Shown here: piece after piece, positions 41,424-54,535 of the stretch
How the letters are laid out: each line of letters opens with the position of its first letter
How positions within the stretch are numbered: the stretch's first letter is position 1
Notes under the pieces: model-generated
What the model saw: only the letters and a program-made list of their open reading frames with translations
What the model was told of the DNA's origin: nothing
Databases searched by the model: none
Program-made: the position numbers and the translations under genes
NCBI GenBank assembly: GCA_951812925.1
Contig: OX638368.1
Location: 4,898,001-4,962,000 of the forward strand
Direction: 5' to 3'
DNA length: 64,000 nucleotides
Source: Calliopum simillimum
Taxonomy: Eukaryota; Arthropoda; Insecta; Diptera; Lauxaniidae

Positions 41424-43660
41424 GTTAATCACAAACAAAAAAAAAACTATTGTAAGAAACTGTACAAAAGAAATAAAAACCAAAACTAAACTCAATAAAA
41501 CTAATAATAAACTAAAACTACTTTGGAATAAATTTTTTGAAACAAAACCCTCGGAAAACTGACCCTGGATAACCGCCTGACGTTTACTCCGGCAGAAACA
41601 TCGTTATAACTGTCTTTCTTAAAATAATATAAACTATTCAACAACAAACAAAACTAAAATTAATTGTCAAACACGTAGAAATTTAAAATGTAAAATGTGT
41701 TTTTTATACAACGTTTCCACCGGAGCTTTGTTAGGTAATTTACGACTGTTTTGAAATTTTGCTCTAGTTCTCGATTTAAATCACGTGATTTACCAAACAA
41801 AAATAAATGTACATCTGAGGATATTTTTTTAAATCTTTATATAAATCTTAGCAGGTCAACAAATTTTGACTTTTTTTTTTTTTTTTTCAACTAAATGGCA
41901 CCCGTTAACTTTGAAAATTACCATTAAATGTCATTAGAAAAGAACATATGAAACAAGATATTAGGAAGAAAATGAAGAAACCACTTTCATTTCCCGCTTA
42001 CTATCAAAAAAAAGAAATCTCTTTTGAACAGTGGAAACGGGTAAAATTTATAAATCTCGACAAAGTTGAATCTCCTGATCTCCGTATGAAGTTGAAAAAT
42101 ATGCAAGCACAAAATTGTAACTGTTCATTTCATACCTTAAAAATATTTTTGCGATTGCATTGACCATGACGCCTTAATACAGAAGCTCAAGTATTGTAAC
42201 GTTTTTTATTCAATATTTTTTGCCTGTCGACTTTGAACTCTGCATAAAGATAAAAATAAATTAAAAGTAAATATAATTAGCTGCATTTTTAATAGAATAT
42301 TTTTCAATTCCTTTTCCTTTTCACACGTTAATATTTTAATCCTTGCAAGTTTATAAGCAAGCAGTTTTCTTTCATTTCTGCAGCGAGCTATCATTGCATA
42401 CTTAGCGGCGCGCATACAAAATCCAACAATGGCTAATTATTTTTGAATTTCAGCATCCCCAACATTCATTACACGCTGTTATGCTTCGGTCAACATTTTG
42501 ACATAATTTTAGCTAATTATTGTTTTTCTTTTGTTGTTTTTCTTGCGAAATTAGGTCGAAAGAAGAAAACAGAAAAAAAAAACCACGGCAAATCCAGCAA
42601 TTGAAAGGAATGAACTTTTTTAATGTTTTTTTCTCAGTGTTTTTTTTTTTTTTTTTTTTAAATTTTAATTTTGTTATTTTTATGCAAATTCTTGAATTTT
42701 TTTAGCATTTTGTTGCTTTTTGTTTTGTTTTTTGTTCAACGTGTGTTGCATAAATTAAGAAAAAATTTATATGAGTTTTTTTTTTTAATTTCACCATCCT
42801 AAAAATTTTCATTTACTTACATATTCCCTTTTAACGCCAGCAGTCACCAGTGTGGAAAAATAATTATTATGGAAATGTTGTACGACGACGAGGAGGTTCA
42901 AAGCACAGAAAGAGTTTTTCAATCGTATGGCACACGCGTCCTTTAAGATGTCGTTAGTTGCATGCGTCTATATAGGGGGGGCTGCTTTTGTAGCGTTAAA
43001 AAAAAACACTTACGTAGTTAGCGTTTGGATCATCGTATGATGTGGCATTTTAACTCTGAATATGGAGGGTCTATGAAAATTCTAATAAGTTGCAGAAAAA
43101 TTAGCAGCAGTTTTATCAAGACAAAAAGAACAAAGTAAAAAAACAAACGTAATAAAATGAGCATGAAATATGAATGAATAAAACTCAAAAAGGAATTGAG
43201 ATAAATAATTATCTTTTGTTGCAAAACCAAAATAACTGAAACAAAATCTAAAGAAAAAGCGCAAGTACACAAAAAAAAAGTTTAAATGAAGAAAATTTTT
43301 AATTAGTTTTTTTTTTTCTGTAAATAAGTAAATGGATATAAGCAGTGAGAAGTCAAAAGTAAATTAGAAAAATGAGGCAAAAGTTGTGACTTCCTTTGAC
43401 ACAATTATGGCTCCAAGCAGCTTGCAAATTATGAGTAAATTATGCACTATTTTGCTTTGTTTGTTTCAGAGTTTCACAAAAAAAATTAAAATATAAATAC
43501 GCCAGCAGTGGAAGTTTATATAAAGCAATTTGATATTCCTTCTTTGCTGTTACTGCTTGGGCTGACATGAATCGCTCTTTCAATTATCTTTTTAAGTTGG
43601 TTCATCATAGACTACCAAGATTTCTCGCCAATGATCAGAGGTTTAATGCATTCACTTTTT
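41424..43660. other. non-coding stretch, nothing recognised
   Basis: AT-rich with long poly-T (41870-41888, 42640-42660) and poly-A runs. A GC-richer patch at 42835-42995 lacks any clear frame. No mobile element is supported. Confidence 0.45.
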
Positions 43661-44438
43661 ATACCCTACACCCAGGGTATATTCACTTTGTCCTTCCGTT
43701 TGTAACGCAGAGAAGGAGGCGTGGCAGGTATAGAAAAGTATATATATTCTTGATCAGCGTAACCTCCTGAGTCGATATAGCCATGTCCGTCTGTCTGGCT
43801 CGCAGGCTGGCTGGCTGGGTAGCTGGCTGGCTGTGTGTGGAAATACACTTTTTGCGAAAACTAAGCAAGATAATTCAATACACTGCTTCCATCGTAAAAG
43901 TTAGCTCGGGGGATTGAAAATGAGCAAAATCGGTCAACGGACATGCCTACCGTCCACACAAAAAATATATTCAAAATGTTATAATAAGAGCATTATTTGC
44001 AATAACAGAAGCAAAATACACATAAATACTTGGGATAGTAAGTATAAGCTCTGAGCAAAAGCTAGGTGAATTCGGACTAGAGGGCGTGGCACCTCCCATA
44101 TAAACAAAATCTTCAAAATGCTATACTGAAAGCGTTTTTCGAGATAATCCAACCTGGAATTTGGTTGGAAGAACATTAATTGCAAACTCTGAGCTAAAAC
44201 TAGGCCAAGTAGGAATAGAGGGCGTGGCATCTCCCGTGTAAGCAAAATTTTCAAAATGCTATACTGAAAGATTTTTCTTACGAAAACCATACCGAATTTT
44301 ACTCAAAGACTCAGAACAGTAAATGCAAGCTCTTCCCAAAATCAAGGTAAGCTCGGAGATGAGGGCGTGGCACTTCCCATATACGCAATTTGTTCTTATA
44401 CTTTCCTAACAATATATTTGAAGTACAGTGTAGGGTAT
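43661..44438. mobile_element. dipteran interspersed repeat with ATACCCTACAC ends
   Basis: Ends ATACCCTACAC (43661-43671) and GTGTAGGGTAT (44428-44438) are inverted. Inside are words I associate with an abundant fly repeat family: GTATATATATTCTTGATCAG, GAGTCGATATAGCCATGTCC, a CTGG-rich tract (43796-43835) and three copies of AGGGCGTGGCACCTCCCATA-like sequence (near 44080, 44218, 44363), each followed by a CTATACTGAAAG word in two copies. It is non-coding. Family resemblance is from general knowledge of dipteran genomes. Confidence 0.7.
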
Positions 44439-44490
44439 TTAGTTTTTGGCCAGGCCAAAGATACCACCCTTACTAGTTTCAAATAATACT

Positions 44491-46108
44491 GAGTAAAATT
44501 TTTTCAACTGAGCCATCTAAAACGGACTTTTCGAAATGAAAATTTTTTTTCTCCTTGTCGGGTATGTTTAAGGATCAGAAATTTTTTGGCGTTTAAATTT
44601 TTTCAAAATTTTAATTTTTGTATGTGTTGCGTACAGTAGAACTTTCATGAGTTGTTTTCTTGCATTTGCTATTGCTCAGTAAATACTTAATGGAATTGAA
44701 AAATTTTTTTCTCGGTATATCCGTAAATGATACGCGCACAAAATTTAATGGCGTCAACATTTTTTAATTTTTTTTTACTAGTCAAAAATGCATTTTAAAA
44801 TATGCAATTGCAAGCTAACTGAACTTCTCATATGCTTTGAAAACAAAAACAACAAGGGTATGATAGGACAAACATTCATTTATTTATCTAAAAAAAAAAA
44901 TTTTGTGCAAACCATTACTGACAATGTTATGAATATTTGTTTAATGGCTCGCAGAAATTTTTTATATAGAATATGATATCTGAGTGCAACAAATTGAGAG
45001 AAAACAATTTTTAATGAGATCTCAATAATTGTTTTGGTTAACTTATGGTCGCTGAATTCGAATTTGGCAACCAATTTTCTCCATCAGGTATAAGATCCGT
45101 GCTGCCTTTGCTTTAAAATTCAAAAAGCGCTATTTTTAAACATATGGTGCATATCCAGGAGGTGGTTTATTTGACTTTTGTCAACGCCAACGGATAGCCA
45201 TTATCTTCCTTTTTATAACTTACCTTCTAACTTTTCCAATCAAATCACTACTTTCCGAGATATCGTTCTTTGAAATAGAGGTACCTTGACTATATACAAA
45301 TTGTTTTTATTTAATATATGTAAAGGATTAAATACTGTCAAGATAATTTTACTTCAATGAATGATATCTCGGAAAGTAATAATTTGATTAGAAAAGTTAA
45401 AAGGTAAGATATAAAAAGGAAGATAATGGCTATCCGTTGGCGTTGAAAAAAGTCAAATAAACCACCTCCTGGATATGCACCATAAAGCAAAGGCAGCACG
45501 GATCATATACCTGATGGAGAAAATTGGTTGCCAAATTCGAATTCAGCGACCATAAGTTAACCAAAATAATTATAGAGATCTCATTAAAAATTGTTTTCTC
45601 TCAATTTGTTGCACTCAGATATCATATTCTATATAAAAAATTTCTGCGAGCCATTGAACAAATATTCATAACATTGTCAGTAATGGTTTGCACAAAAATT
45701 TTTTTTTTGTAGATAAATAAATGAATGTTTGTCCTATCATACCCTTGTTGTTTTTGTTTTCAAAGCATATGAGAAGTTCAGGTAGCTTGCAATTGCATAT
45801 TTTAAAAAGCATTTCTGACTAGTAAAAAAAGATTTAAAAATTTTTGCGCCATTAAATTTTGTGCGCGTATCATTTACGGATATACCGAGAAAAAAATTTT
45901 TCAATTCCATTAAGTATTTACTGAGCAATAGCAAATGCAAGAAAACAACTCACGAAAATTCTACTGTACGCAACACATACAAAAATTAAAATTTTTAAAA
46001 ATTTAAACGCCAAAAAATTTCTGATCCTTAAACATACCCGACAAGGTGAAAAAAAATTTTCATTTCGAAAAGTCCGTTTTAGATGGCTCAGTTGAAAAAA
46101 TTTTACTC
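44491..46108. mobile_element. 1.62-kb foldback palindrome with ~80-bp loop
   Basis: The left arm (44491-45275) and right arm (45355-46108) are near-perfect inverted copies, starting GAGTAAAATTTTTTCAACTG and ending in its complement. The loop is about 45276-45354. The mirrored small open frames at 44880-45074 (minus) and 45524-45712 (plus) give almost the same 62-64-residue peptide only because of the symmetry. Part of the arm (around 45195-45290) resembles 63110-63200. No transposase is recognised and no target duplication is certain. Confidence 0.88.
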
Positions 46109-46179
46109 TATTACAAATATTTCAAATAACCTCATAAATGTTTACATACTATAACAAACTTTTTACGGTGGTGAGCCTC

Positions 46180-46800
46180 AGTGGCGTCCAAGGGTTCGGC
46201 AACATTTATGTTTCATTTATATTTGCATAGACCTCGGCCGAGCAAGTGGTAAATGGAAACCCTACACTAACATCCTTAGCTTAGAGAGCAAAAATACACG
46301 CGTAGTTTAAAGTTACATAATTCGTTTTATTTCAAATGTTTTCTCTGTCTTGGTAGCTTATTTTTTATTTCTATTCTCTTTCGCTGGATCTTCGCTTATC
46401 GTCTCTCCTGCCGTGTCGCGCGATGTTTCGCTGTCGCCGCTCTTTCGGTGGGTGTACAGCTTTGCAAGTGTCGTTAGTGTTGGTCTCTCCGTAAGTTTCA
46501 CTGTAAGCCCTCCTCTTGTGTATCTAGTTAAATTTTGCTCGTGATCTTGTATTCATCCGCAGTGCTCTGACGCAGTTACCCGCTCATGTCTACAACTTGT
46601 TAAAAAGGTGCATCACGTCGGTTCATTTGTTCTCTTTGCAAACCTGTTTCCACCCACAGTTAACCGCTCGTGTCTACAACTTAACAAAAAGAGTGTCACG
46701 TCTGTTTCCGATTTTTCTTCGTAATTTATGCGCACCCGCAATGCCCTGCTAATACGCAGCCAACCGAAGGCTTTGGCAAAAAATCGACTTCAGATCGTAA
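46180..46800. other. GC-richer block with ~50-bp direct repeat
   Basis: CGCAGTTACCCGCTCATGTC then TACAACTTGTTAAAAAGG at 46571-46620 recurs at about 46655-46704 with a few changes. The surrounding sequence is pyrimidine-rich with several CpGs and differs in composition from its neighbours. It could be a retroelement LTR/leader or a host non-coding exon. I cannot decide. Confidence 0.4.
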
Positions 46801-49800
46801 CTTTATAATAATTATTTCACTGTGAAGATTTGTGAAATGACAATCAGCGGTTTCTGTTGACACAGATGTCACACCGTGCAAGGCTGCCGTTGATATGAAA
46901 ATGTTTGGACCTGTTCGCGTGACGTTTTTCAGTGTTCAACTTATTTAGTTATACATTTTTCTCTTTTTTTAGCATTAATTTTAATTCAGTTCAATAATAC
47001 GAAAAATATAAGTAAAATAATAATAATAAGTTATGGTTTTCAACCTCAGCGATCAATAATTTTTTTCAACTTAAAGTCTATGTTTTTCTTTTTTAATAAT
47101 GAAAAGTAATACGGAAAATATATAAATAAAAAAAATTTAAGCTTGTTTTTGTGTCGAAAACGAGGTTTCCGACCTTCATCGTCACATTACCAACATAAAA
47201 GATGGCACACATCGTACTACTTTGACTGCTAATACTATACTTACAGTTACACTACTACTGGCTACCTACTACTAGCTTCTGAAAGATGACTTGCATGGAA
47301 GAAAAAATATGTGCCTACTTACATGTAAAGTAGATTTAATAATATTTAGATTTTCAATTCTTATCTTTCTAGAGCAATTAGTTCAAATACAGAAATGTTC
47401 GAAATTGGCTCTTCTCAATCCATTAGACTAAATGGCTACCAAATCTTCGGAAAACTGTTAAGAATACCATTTTTTGACGTTTTAGCCCTCAGTCAGGCTT
47501 TGAGGTCCTTGATTTCAATAGTCTTAATACACGTAAGCCAAGTAAGCACTTCTTATTACAATACGTTCTTTCGAAACAAGCATTTCTGCAATCTCTAAAT
47601 CTCCATTCAATTTTTATAAGCAAAAGTGTTAAAAGCTTTGTAATCCTTGCGTCAGTATGACTCTAGATTATTTCATTTTTCATGACAGGACTACTAAGGT
47701 CAGGCAATTTAATTGACATAAGATTTTTATTTTGTTACGCCTCTTTATTTCTAGTGTCTTTTAAGGTTTGGAAAACATCAGAAGTATCAGAACGTCATTT
47801 AAGTTTCAGAATTTTTATGAATTTTTCAATGAAAACTGTGAAAGGGTTAAGTTTATCAAATTATGAGTATTATCAACTACTGCATTACTTGCTGTAGCTG
47901 GGTTCAATGGTCTTTAATCCATTTGGGAAAGTTTTGTTTTTCTTAAATTTTTTAGCTCGGTCTCTTACCCTCTACCTTTGAACGACTGAAACACGTGTAT
48001 GTATATTATAATATATGCTTAATGGCATAACTTTATCAAGTTTGCATAGTGTTTTCATGCAGAAAATAAGTTTGGTTACTTGCTTGGTTATTTTTGATCT
48101 TGAGAAACACTTAAGGGAAAAGTTCTAAATATTTAAATTTAAATAAGTCTTAGGAAAATTTTCTCTTTTCTGACATGAAATTTGTCTTGTTTTTGATATA
48201 CTACAACGTCAAAATTTCTAAAAAGCAAAAAATAGCAAAACCTACAACGAAATTCTACAAATGTCAAAACAGAGCTTATAAAATTATTTACAGATATCAA
48301 TATACTAGCAAAAAAAGTTTGAAAAATCAGCTAAATATTAATTTTGATTTCACTGAATGCCTTTGATTACAAAAAGCTGCTCTTTAGTATGCTTAAAAGT
48401 TCATTAAAACAAAAATTAATTTTGAAACACTACAAATGTTCTCAATAAAGTTATAAAAAGATAAGGCAAAAATGTGTTTTATATTACAAATTTAGTCAAA
48501 ATCAAACTTTCAGATGGTGGTAAAACTTTAAACATGTAAGTAAGTAAGAACTTACTTTCAGGACGTTTCATTGACTTAGACTATGTACATGTATGCGAAA
48601 AAAAGTATGGTGAATTACCTTGCAAAAAGAACCGATTTTCTTCTATTCCCTGAGTATATCTACAACACTATTTATTGCACTATGGGATACGCCATCAACG
48701 CAATAGCAACCATGTCATTGTGCTTTGGTTTGTTGGTTGAAAAATCGTGTTTTTTCACGTTATTTGGCTGATGCTTATTTTTGTGTTTTGTGGTGTACTT
48801 TACATATACATATGCTAGATGTTAGACAAATATACATACATATGCAAAAAAAAGAAAGAAAGCTCTTGCTTTTTTGTTGGAAAATCCTTTTTTCTGCTTT
48901 GTGCTCGTTTGCCTGTGGTACGCTCAGCGCACTTTGCGGAAAGCCATCCGTGTTGACCACTTGGGTTGTGCTACAAAGCCTTCGAAAACTAAAGCTACCT
49001 AGAGGAGATTTGTGCTTGTGCGTTTGCATGAAATTGTGTGAGTAGATTTGTATATATGTGTGTATGCAAACAGAAATCACAATGTTTTTTTCATTCTGCG
49101 CTTCCCGTCTTCATTTTTATTTATTTGTTCTTTATTTTGGGTTTTATTTTCTGACGTTTTTTTTTTTTATTTTATATTGACCAACTTGGCAAATTGTCAG
49201 CCATTAGTTTATATTTACCGTCAGATTTTTTACTCTTGAATGTTGATTTTTTGTGCAAAGGAATTTTTGTTATAATTTTGAGCAGCAGACTTAATATTGA
49301 TTAATACAGAGATACACGCAAATACAGAGATACACGCAACACCATGTGTACATGTAAGTGCGTGTTCTTTTTTTTTTGTATACAGACTAATAAAACTAAG
49401 CCCAGTGTAATATTTTTATCTTAACAGCTTGAGAGTGTGTGTGAAGTTTTTTAATAAAACTTCGTTTTTACTATTATTTTTATTAAAATATAAAAAAATG
49501 CAAAATTCAATTTAAAGCGGCGCCAATTACTGTAAAAAAAATTTCAAGGACAAACCTGAATTTCTATAGCTACTGACGCCTACAAGTATGCTACTGTTTT
49601 TCTGCCATTTAAAACACACCACAATTTTTGCGTGAAAGTGTCATCAAAAGCAGACAAAAGCAATTTTCACTAAAATCAAAAAACAACAAGAGATAAATTG
49701 GCTTTTTTTTTGTTTTTTTGTTTTTTTGTCTTTTTTTCATTATTGGAAATCACAAAAAGCACCATGGTCTCAGTTCGCACCTCAAAGTGTTTTCTCTCAT

Positions 49801-50262
49801 TTAAGTGAAGCTATGCGTCTTTTGTTTCAATGTCTTTGTTCGAAGCTGAAACAATCGTGAAATATTTATACTGGCAGAAACAACTTGAGCATTTTTCTTG
49901 AACGTCAATTAGTAAACAATAGCTTCGTTATGATGAAAATCTCAGTACGGAAAAAAGCGCAACAATAAAAGACAAGAAAAAAAAAATCGTACGAAATTGA
50001 ACCACATTGAATAGTCTTTGAACAGAATTGATGGTTTTATTAGCAAAATTTGTAAGAAAAAATAAAAGAAAAAAAGAACAAGTTTCTAAATTGAAAAATA
50101 TGATGTAGAAAAAACAGGAGCGATTTGATATTTTCTTTAAATTATAAAGACTGCAGTAAACTTGGCACTACACTGTTATTTCTGAACGACCAGTGTTTAA
50201 ATTTGAATTTATGGAAGTTAATATTAGAATTAATAAATATCAAGCAGTACCAAACTTATTAA
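46801..50262. other. long non-coding stretch, little structure
   Basis: AT-rich throughout. A 16-bp unit AATACAGAGATACACGC is doubled at 49304-49337. Small frames at 48583-49045 have no recognisable domain. No mobile element is supported. Confidence 0.5.
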
Positions 50263-50332
50263 GAGCATCAAAAGCCAATATATTGTGACCTGAAGTAATT
50301 AACTAAATAACATGACGTATGAGTAACATTTA
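50263..50332 (+). repeat. two-box dispersed motif, site 5
   Basis: Box A is weak (GAGCATCAAAAGCC at 50263-50276) but box B ATGACGTATGAGTAACATTT (50312-50331) is perfect. Confidence 0.6.
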
Positions 50333-50399
50333 ACATTGTTTTTCAATACTGTTCGTATATTTTCACTAACTTGCACCTTATCACTGTTTGCACCATCTC

Positions 50400-50560
50400 A
50401 CTACGTTCCTTATCATCAATGACGAATGCACGACCATATGAAATCATTGATGACGAATACAGATTTTTGTATGGCGCTTGTTAATGACATTGTCATATAA
50501 GTGTCACATATTTCATTAATGACAAAAAGGTGACAATTTCCCCGTACTTTTATATTTTCA
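50400..50560. repeat. TGATGACGAAT-rich patch
   Basis: AATGACGAATGCACGAC, TTGATGACGAATACAG, TTAATGACATTGTC and TTAATGACAAAAAGG follow one another. Similar words are found in the split TIR element at 16080-16390 and 24600-24720, so this may be another fragment of that family. Confidence 0.45.
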
Positions 50561-52462
50561 ACAACGAAAACATGAGTATTTTCATTAATGTTATTTTGGT
50601 GAAGAATTTCACACACCTTTCATTTGAAGAACTGACTAAAATCTTAACTTCCTTATGGTGAATAAACGCAAAATATAAGTAGATATGTGTTTCACTAATC
50701 TTTTTTCTGCACACATGTACATAGTCTAAGTTAATAAATATTCCTGAAAGTACTAAAGTACGAACATGCATGATTAGAGGGTTTTACACCAACCCAAAGT
50801 TTGATTTTGGCTCTATAAATAATATAAAGCTCATTTTTGTAAAATTTTTTCAAAACTTTATTAAGAACATTTGCATAGTTTTAAAATTTTTTTTTTAATG
50901 AATTTTTTAGTATATTTAAGTGCAGATTTTTATATTGTAACTATAGATATTTAGTGAAATCTAGATAAATATTCATCTGATTTTTTTAATTTTTCATGCT
51001 AGTATTATTGATATTTGTAAAGTAATGTACATGACATTTGTAGAGTTTCAGAATCCAGAATCCAAATATATACAACTCTACTTAAATTTTGCGATCATTA
51101 ACCATAAGTGAGTTAAGATTTAAGTCCAATATGTACGTCTGGCTTATCTTATACAACAAAAAAATTTCCAAAAGCTATGTTGACAGAGTGAGGGCTTAAT
51201 CCGACTTAGGATATTTAATATTTAGCCAGTCCAAAGATAATAGTATTTTAAGTCCTCTGAAGTATTTTTAAATTCGGTGCATAATTATATCTTCTAAGGC
51301 TTTGATTTCACGTCATATCATTCGTACTGTCATATAGGCTCCAGCTATAGTAAATAAATTATTAAAAAAAAATAATCCCTACTCCCTTTATGCTCTACTA
51401 ATACTGTCACATTGTTTTGTAACAAAAAAAAAAGGTTTCCAAGAGTTATTTGTTGATAAAAAAGAAGTCAGATTACAAAAAATTGGGAACGATGGAGTTT
51501 ATGCTTATTTTGATTTTTAATAATTTCCAATTTCAATGCAAATAAAGCAAAAGTCAAACAAAGCACCAGCATATGCACACACACACACAAACAAAACGTA
51601 TAAACAGTTTAATGTGCGGCGCCATTGTATGAGTCAGAGAGCAAAATCTAAAAGAAAAGAAAAACTTTATTTTTGTGAATTTTTTTATGACTTTTATTTG
51701 CGCAAAACTTTATCAAGCGTACTCACATACATAATACAAACACATATACGCGGAATGAGCAATATATGCTGACAATGCTTTGTATACGTATGTATGTATG
51801 TATGTTTGCATGTATAAGTACTTAAGTTTATGTTGTGAAAGCGCTTTTTTATTTTTAGCCAAATTTTTAAGCCTTTTTGATCTCATGCTGTAAAAGAGCG
51901 AGACAAATGTGGACACAATGACGCCTGCTGATGCGACAAAATGTAAAAAAATAACAACAAATATATTAACAAACATACATAAAAGCAGAAAAGTAAAAAA
52001 AAAATATACACACACACACACATATATACAGGAAAATGTGTAAATAACATAAGCAAAAAATAAATACAAATAATTTAATCTGTCTTTAGAAGTTTTTGAT
52101 ATTTGCAAAAGAAAACTTTTTTTTTTTTCTTCAACACAGAAAAGTGTGACGACTTTTGAAAAATAAACAACTTGGATGTGTAATCATCAACATCAGACTT
52201 CAGAAATTGAAGCACGCTTGAGTGCATTAGCAATAAAATCATAAATCGATATACTCAATGTATTTACGCAGGATAAACAATTTTCGTCGAACTTTACCCT
52301 TGTATGAAATTCCAAAAAAAAAAATTGGAGCTTATACTTCTCAAGGTTGACTATGTAATACGTAATTATTTTGTTACAACAGAGGCGGCCACATACAATT
52401 TTTGAAATTCCCTAAAAACACACTTTGGTAAGCAGAAAAACTTTTATCGTATAACGCTTACA
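50561..52462. other. non-coding stretch with CA/TA simple repeats
   Basis: Contains (CA)n near 51577-51590 and 52008-52022 and TATG repeats near 51787-51805. A GGATATTTAATATTTAGCCA word at 51208 resembles the flank of the repeats at 44434-44470. No gene is seen. Confidence 0.5.
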
Positions 52463-52530
52463 CACATCGATGCTTGGGGAGATTACTTTTTGAAGAAGTC
52501 TTAATTTTTACTGCGACGTATGAGTAACAT
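52463..52530 (+). repeat. two-box dispersed motif, site 6
   Basis: Box A ACATCGATGCTTGG (52464-52477) and box B GACGTATGAGTAACAT (52515-52530), with a spacer of about 37 bases. Confidence 0.65.
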
Positions 52531-53689
52531 CTAATTAATAAATCATTATATAAAAATGTTATAAGAGATAACTTTCTAATCATGTAAAGTTTTTTTCATT
52601 TGAGTAGGAGTTATTGCTAGACAAAAGTAGTCAACACTTTAAGTCGCTAACAACATGGCGGGTCCTTGCGCACTTTGTAAGCATATATGTAAGTTTCTAA
52701 TGAAGTGTATGTCTACACAAGGGATGGCAATTTTTGGGCTTTTACTGATCCTGGGATTGCGTTTCAAAATCCGGGATCTTTTCCGGAACTCAAGCATGAT
52801 TTAAATAGACCAAAAAAATAAAAGTCTTTACTAAAACAAGTGTTTTTAAAATAAAGAGTGTCGCCTGAATGCAAGAGCAGCTAAAATACAGACAAAAATA
52901 TTTTTTGAGATATTGGTATTTTTGTATTCATTAACTCGCTACCTAGCGATTAATTATGTAAAATGGCTGAAAAAAAGAGCAAAACCATGTTAAAATTGCC
53001 AGATTACATTGACAACATTGAAGACAGCAAAAAAACTTTTATGCAACAACTCACTTGTTAATCGCATGCGTTGCGCTGCAAATTATGCGAGCGCTACATG
53101 AGTCGCTTTTTATCCAGCGGAGTATTCAAAAGAATGTTTCTTGAAAGGTTTTTTTCCTGACTTCAAATCAAAATATTGGTATAACAAATGTTCTACCAAA
53201 TTAAAGAAAATTAAACTTGAATTTCAAAAAAAATTATAAAAAGATATGTCAATAGGACCTTTTTCATACTAAAATGGCCGCCAAATTCAAAAAATGGGTA
53301 AAAAAAATTAAAATATCAATTTTAAAGATCCAGAACTTTACAAAATCCTTTTAAGCCCATTAAACCATATACAATATCTAAAAGCTCGTACAATTAGCTA
53401 AAACTTCGCCATAAAAATGTTTTCGCTAAAACGTTAGGGTGATCTCAGAAACAAGTCAGAAAATCAGTTTTAACCCTGTAAATCCTCAGGGGAACATTTA
53501 AGACCCCCTCCTCGTTCAAGTTTTTGTTAGTCTAGACCGCATCTATCACCTCTCTGAAGCTTCGTAACCTTACGCAATACACCATGTATATTTTATTGAT
53601 GCACAATATATCAGTAATGCTATTTTTAATATAATGGAATTACTATGAATATGTATAAGTGATAAGAATTAAGAGTATAATCGTAGTTG
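52531..53689. other. non-coding stretch, nothing recognised
   Basis: AT-rich with no coding frame or mobile element that I can support. Confidence 0.5.
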
Positions 53690-54533
53690 ACATGCTATGA
53701 GATAGTTGGCGGACAGTTTAGTCGGTAAAAAGTATTGTACGTAAAAGCTAGGTCTGGCAACACTTGTCAGTTGAAAGCGATCAGCTGTTTTCAAAAACAG
53801 CGCTGATACTGTATATAAGTAAGTACCGGTGATCTGAGATTGGTCAGTCGGCAGTCAGCAGCCAGCACTTAGCACGGTGAGTCAGACCAGTAGTTAGCTA
53901 GTAGCATTAGAAGTAGAATTAGATAACCAATTCTATAGGCAATGCCGGATTTGGTCATATAAGAGTAAGAGTTGTAATGAAATTGCAATTTTGGGATCAT
54001 TTCTATATTCACTGCCGGGAATGACCAGCTACACAGAACGAGCTAACAATAGGTATTAGACAGTAGCATATTGGGATAAAATTCCTAAAGGTAACGCCGG
54101 TAGTGGTAGAACTAGGGAGAATCATGAGTAGAAGGCGAGAACGGAAAGTACTTGGCAGTAGCATAGTTGGACAATTGTGGTCTGGTAATAAAGTTCCTAT
54201 AAGCGATGCCGAGAGTAGTTGAACAAGGACTCAATCATGAGAAGGAGGGGATAGTATTAAATAACGCGAAAAGGGCGAAACCAACACTTTTATTCGACAA
54301 AGCCCGTAGCTGTGTGAATAGGTGCAGGAGAAGGCCTAGTTACGGGGTAACAGTCACCTTTTCTAAAGGCAATGCCAAGAATGGTGGCACGTCGGTAAGT
54401 AGGAGATATATGCGTCCCTTTCCTATATTCGGGGAAGGAATGCTACGCGTGCCGACAACAAGGGTGACGCCATTTTGATTTAATTAAGGATGTTTTTGTA
54501 AGCCTACATAATAAACAGTGTTTGTGATGAATA
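53690..54533 (+). other. GC-richer LTR-like block with TATA box and five-fold repeated word
   Basis: A TATA box (CTGTATATAAGTA near 53810) is followed about 25-30 bases later by TCAGTCGGCAGTC, an insect initiator-like start. A TTCCTATAGGCAATGCCG-like word then recurs near 53931, 54001, 54082, 54194 and 54359. The block ends with a poly(A)-signal-like AATAAACAGTG near 54511. Promoter, regular internal repeats and poly(A) signal without a reading frame fit an LTR or LTR-plus-leader of a retrotransposon. The Tc1 element begins right after it. No partner LTR or terminal duplication is found in this window. Confidence 0.45.
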
Positions 54534-54535
54534 TA

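Noticed and set aside
44880..45712. Two near-identical 62-64-residue frames on opposite strands (MVAKFEFSDHKLTK...)
   Set aside because: They are mirror images produced by the 1.62-kb palindrome. There is no domain, no codon bias and the sequence is AT-driven.
48583..49045. Frames with mixed hydrophobic composition near 48.6-49.0 kb
   Set aside because: No recognisable domain, no supporting context, and competing frames on both strands.
51530..51772. 78-residue frame near 51.5 kb
   Set aside because: Begins in a (CA)n microsatellite and has no domain or conservation evidence.
51713..52108. 131-residue minus frame rich in Tyr, Val and Phe
   Set aside because: Driven by (CA)n/(TA)n and TATG simple repeats. 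The hydrophobic runs are compositional.
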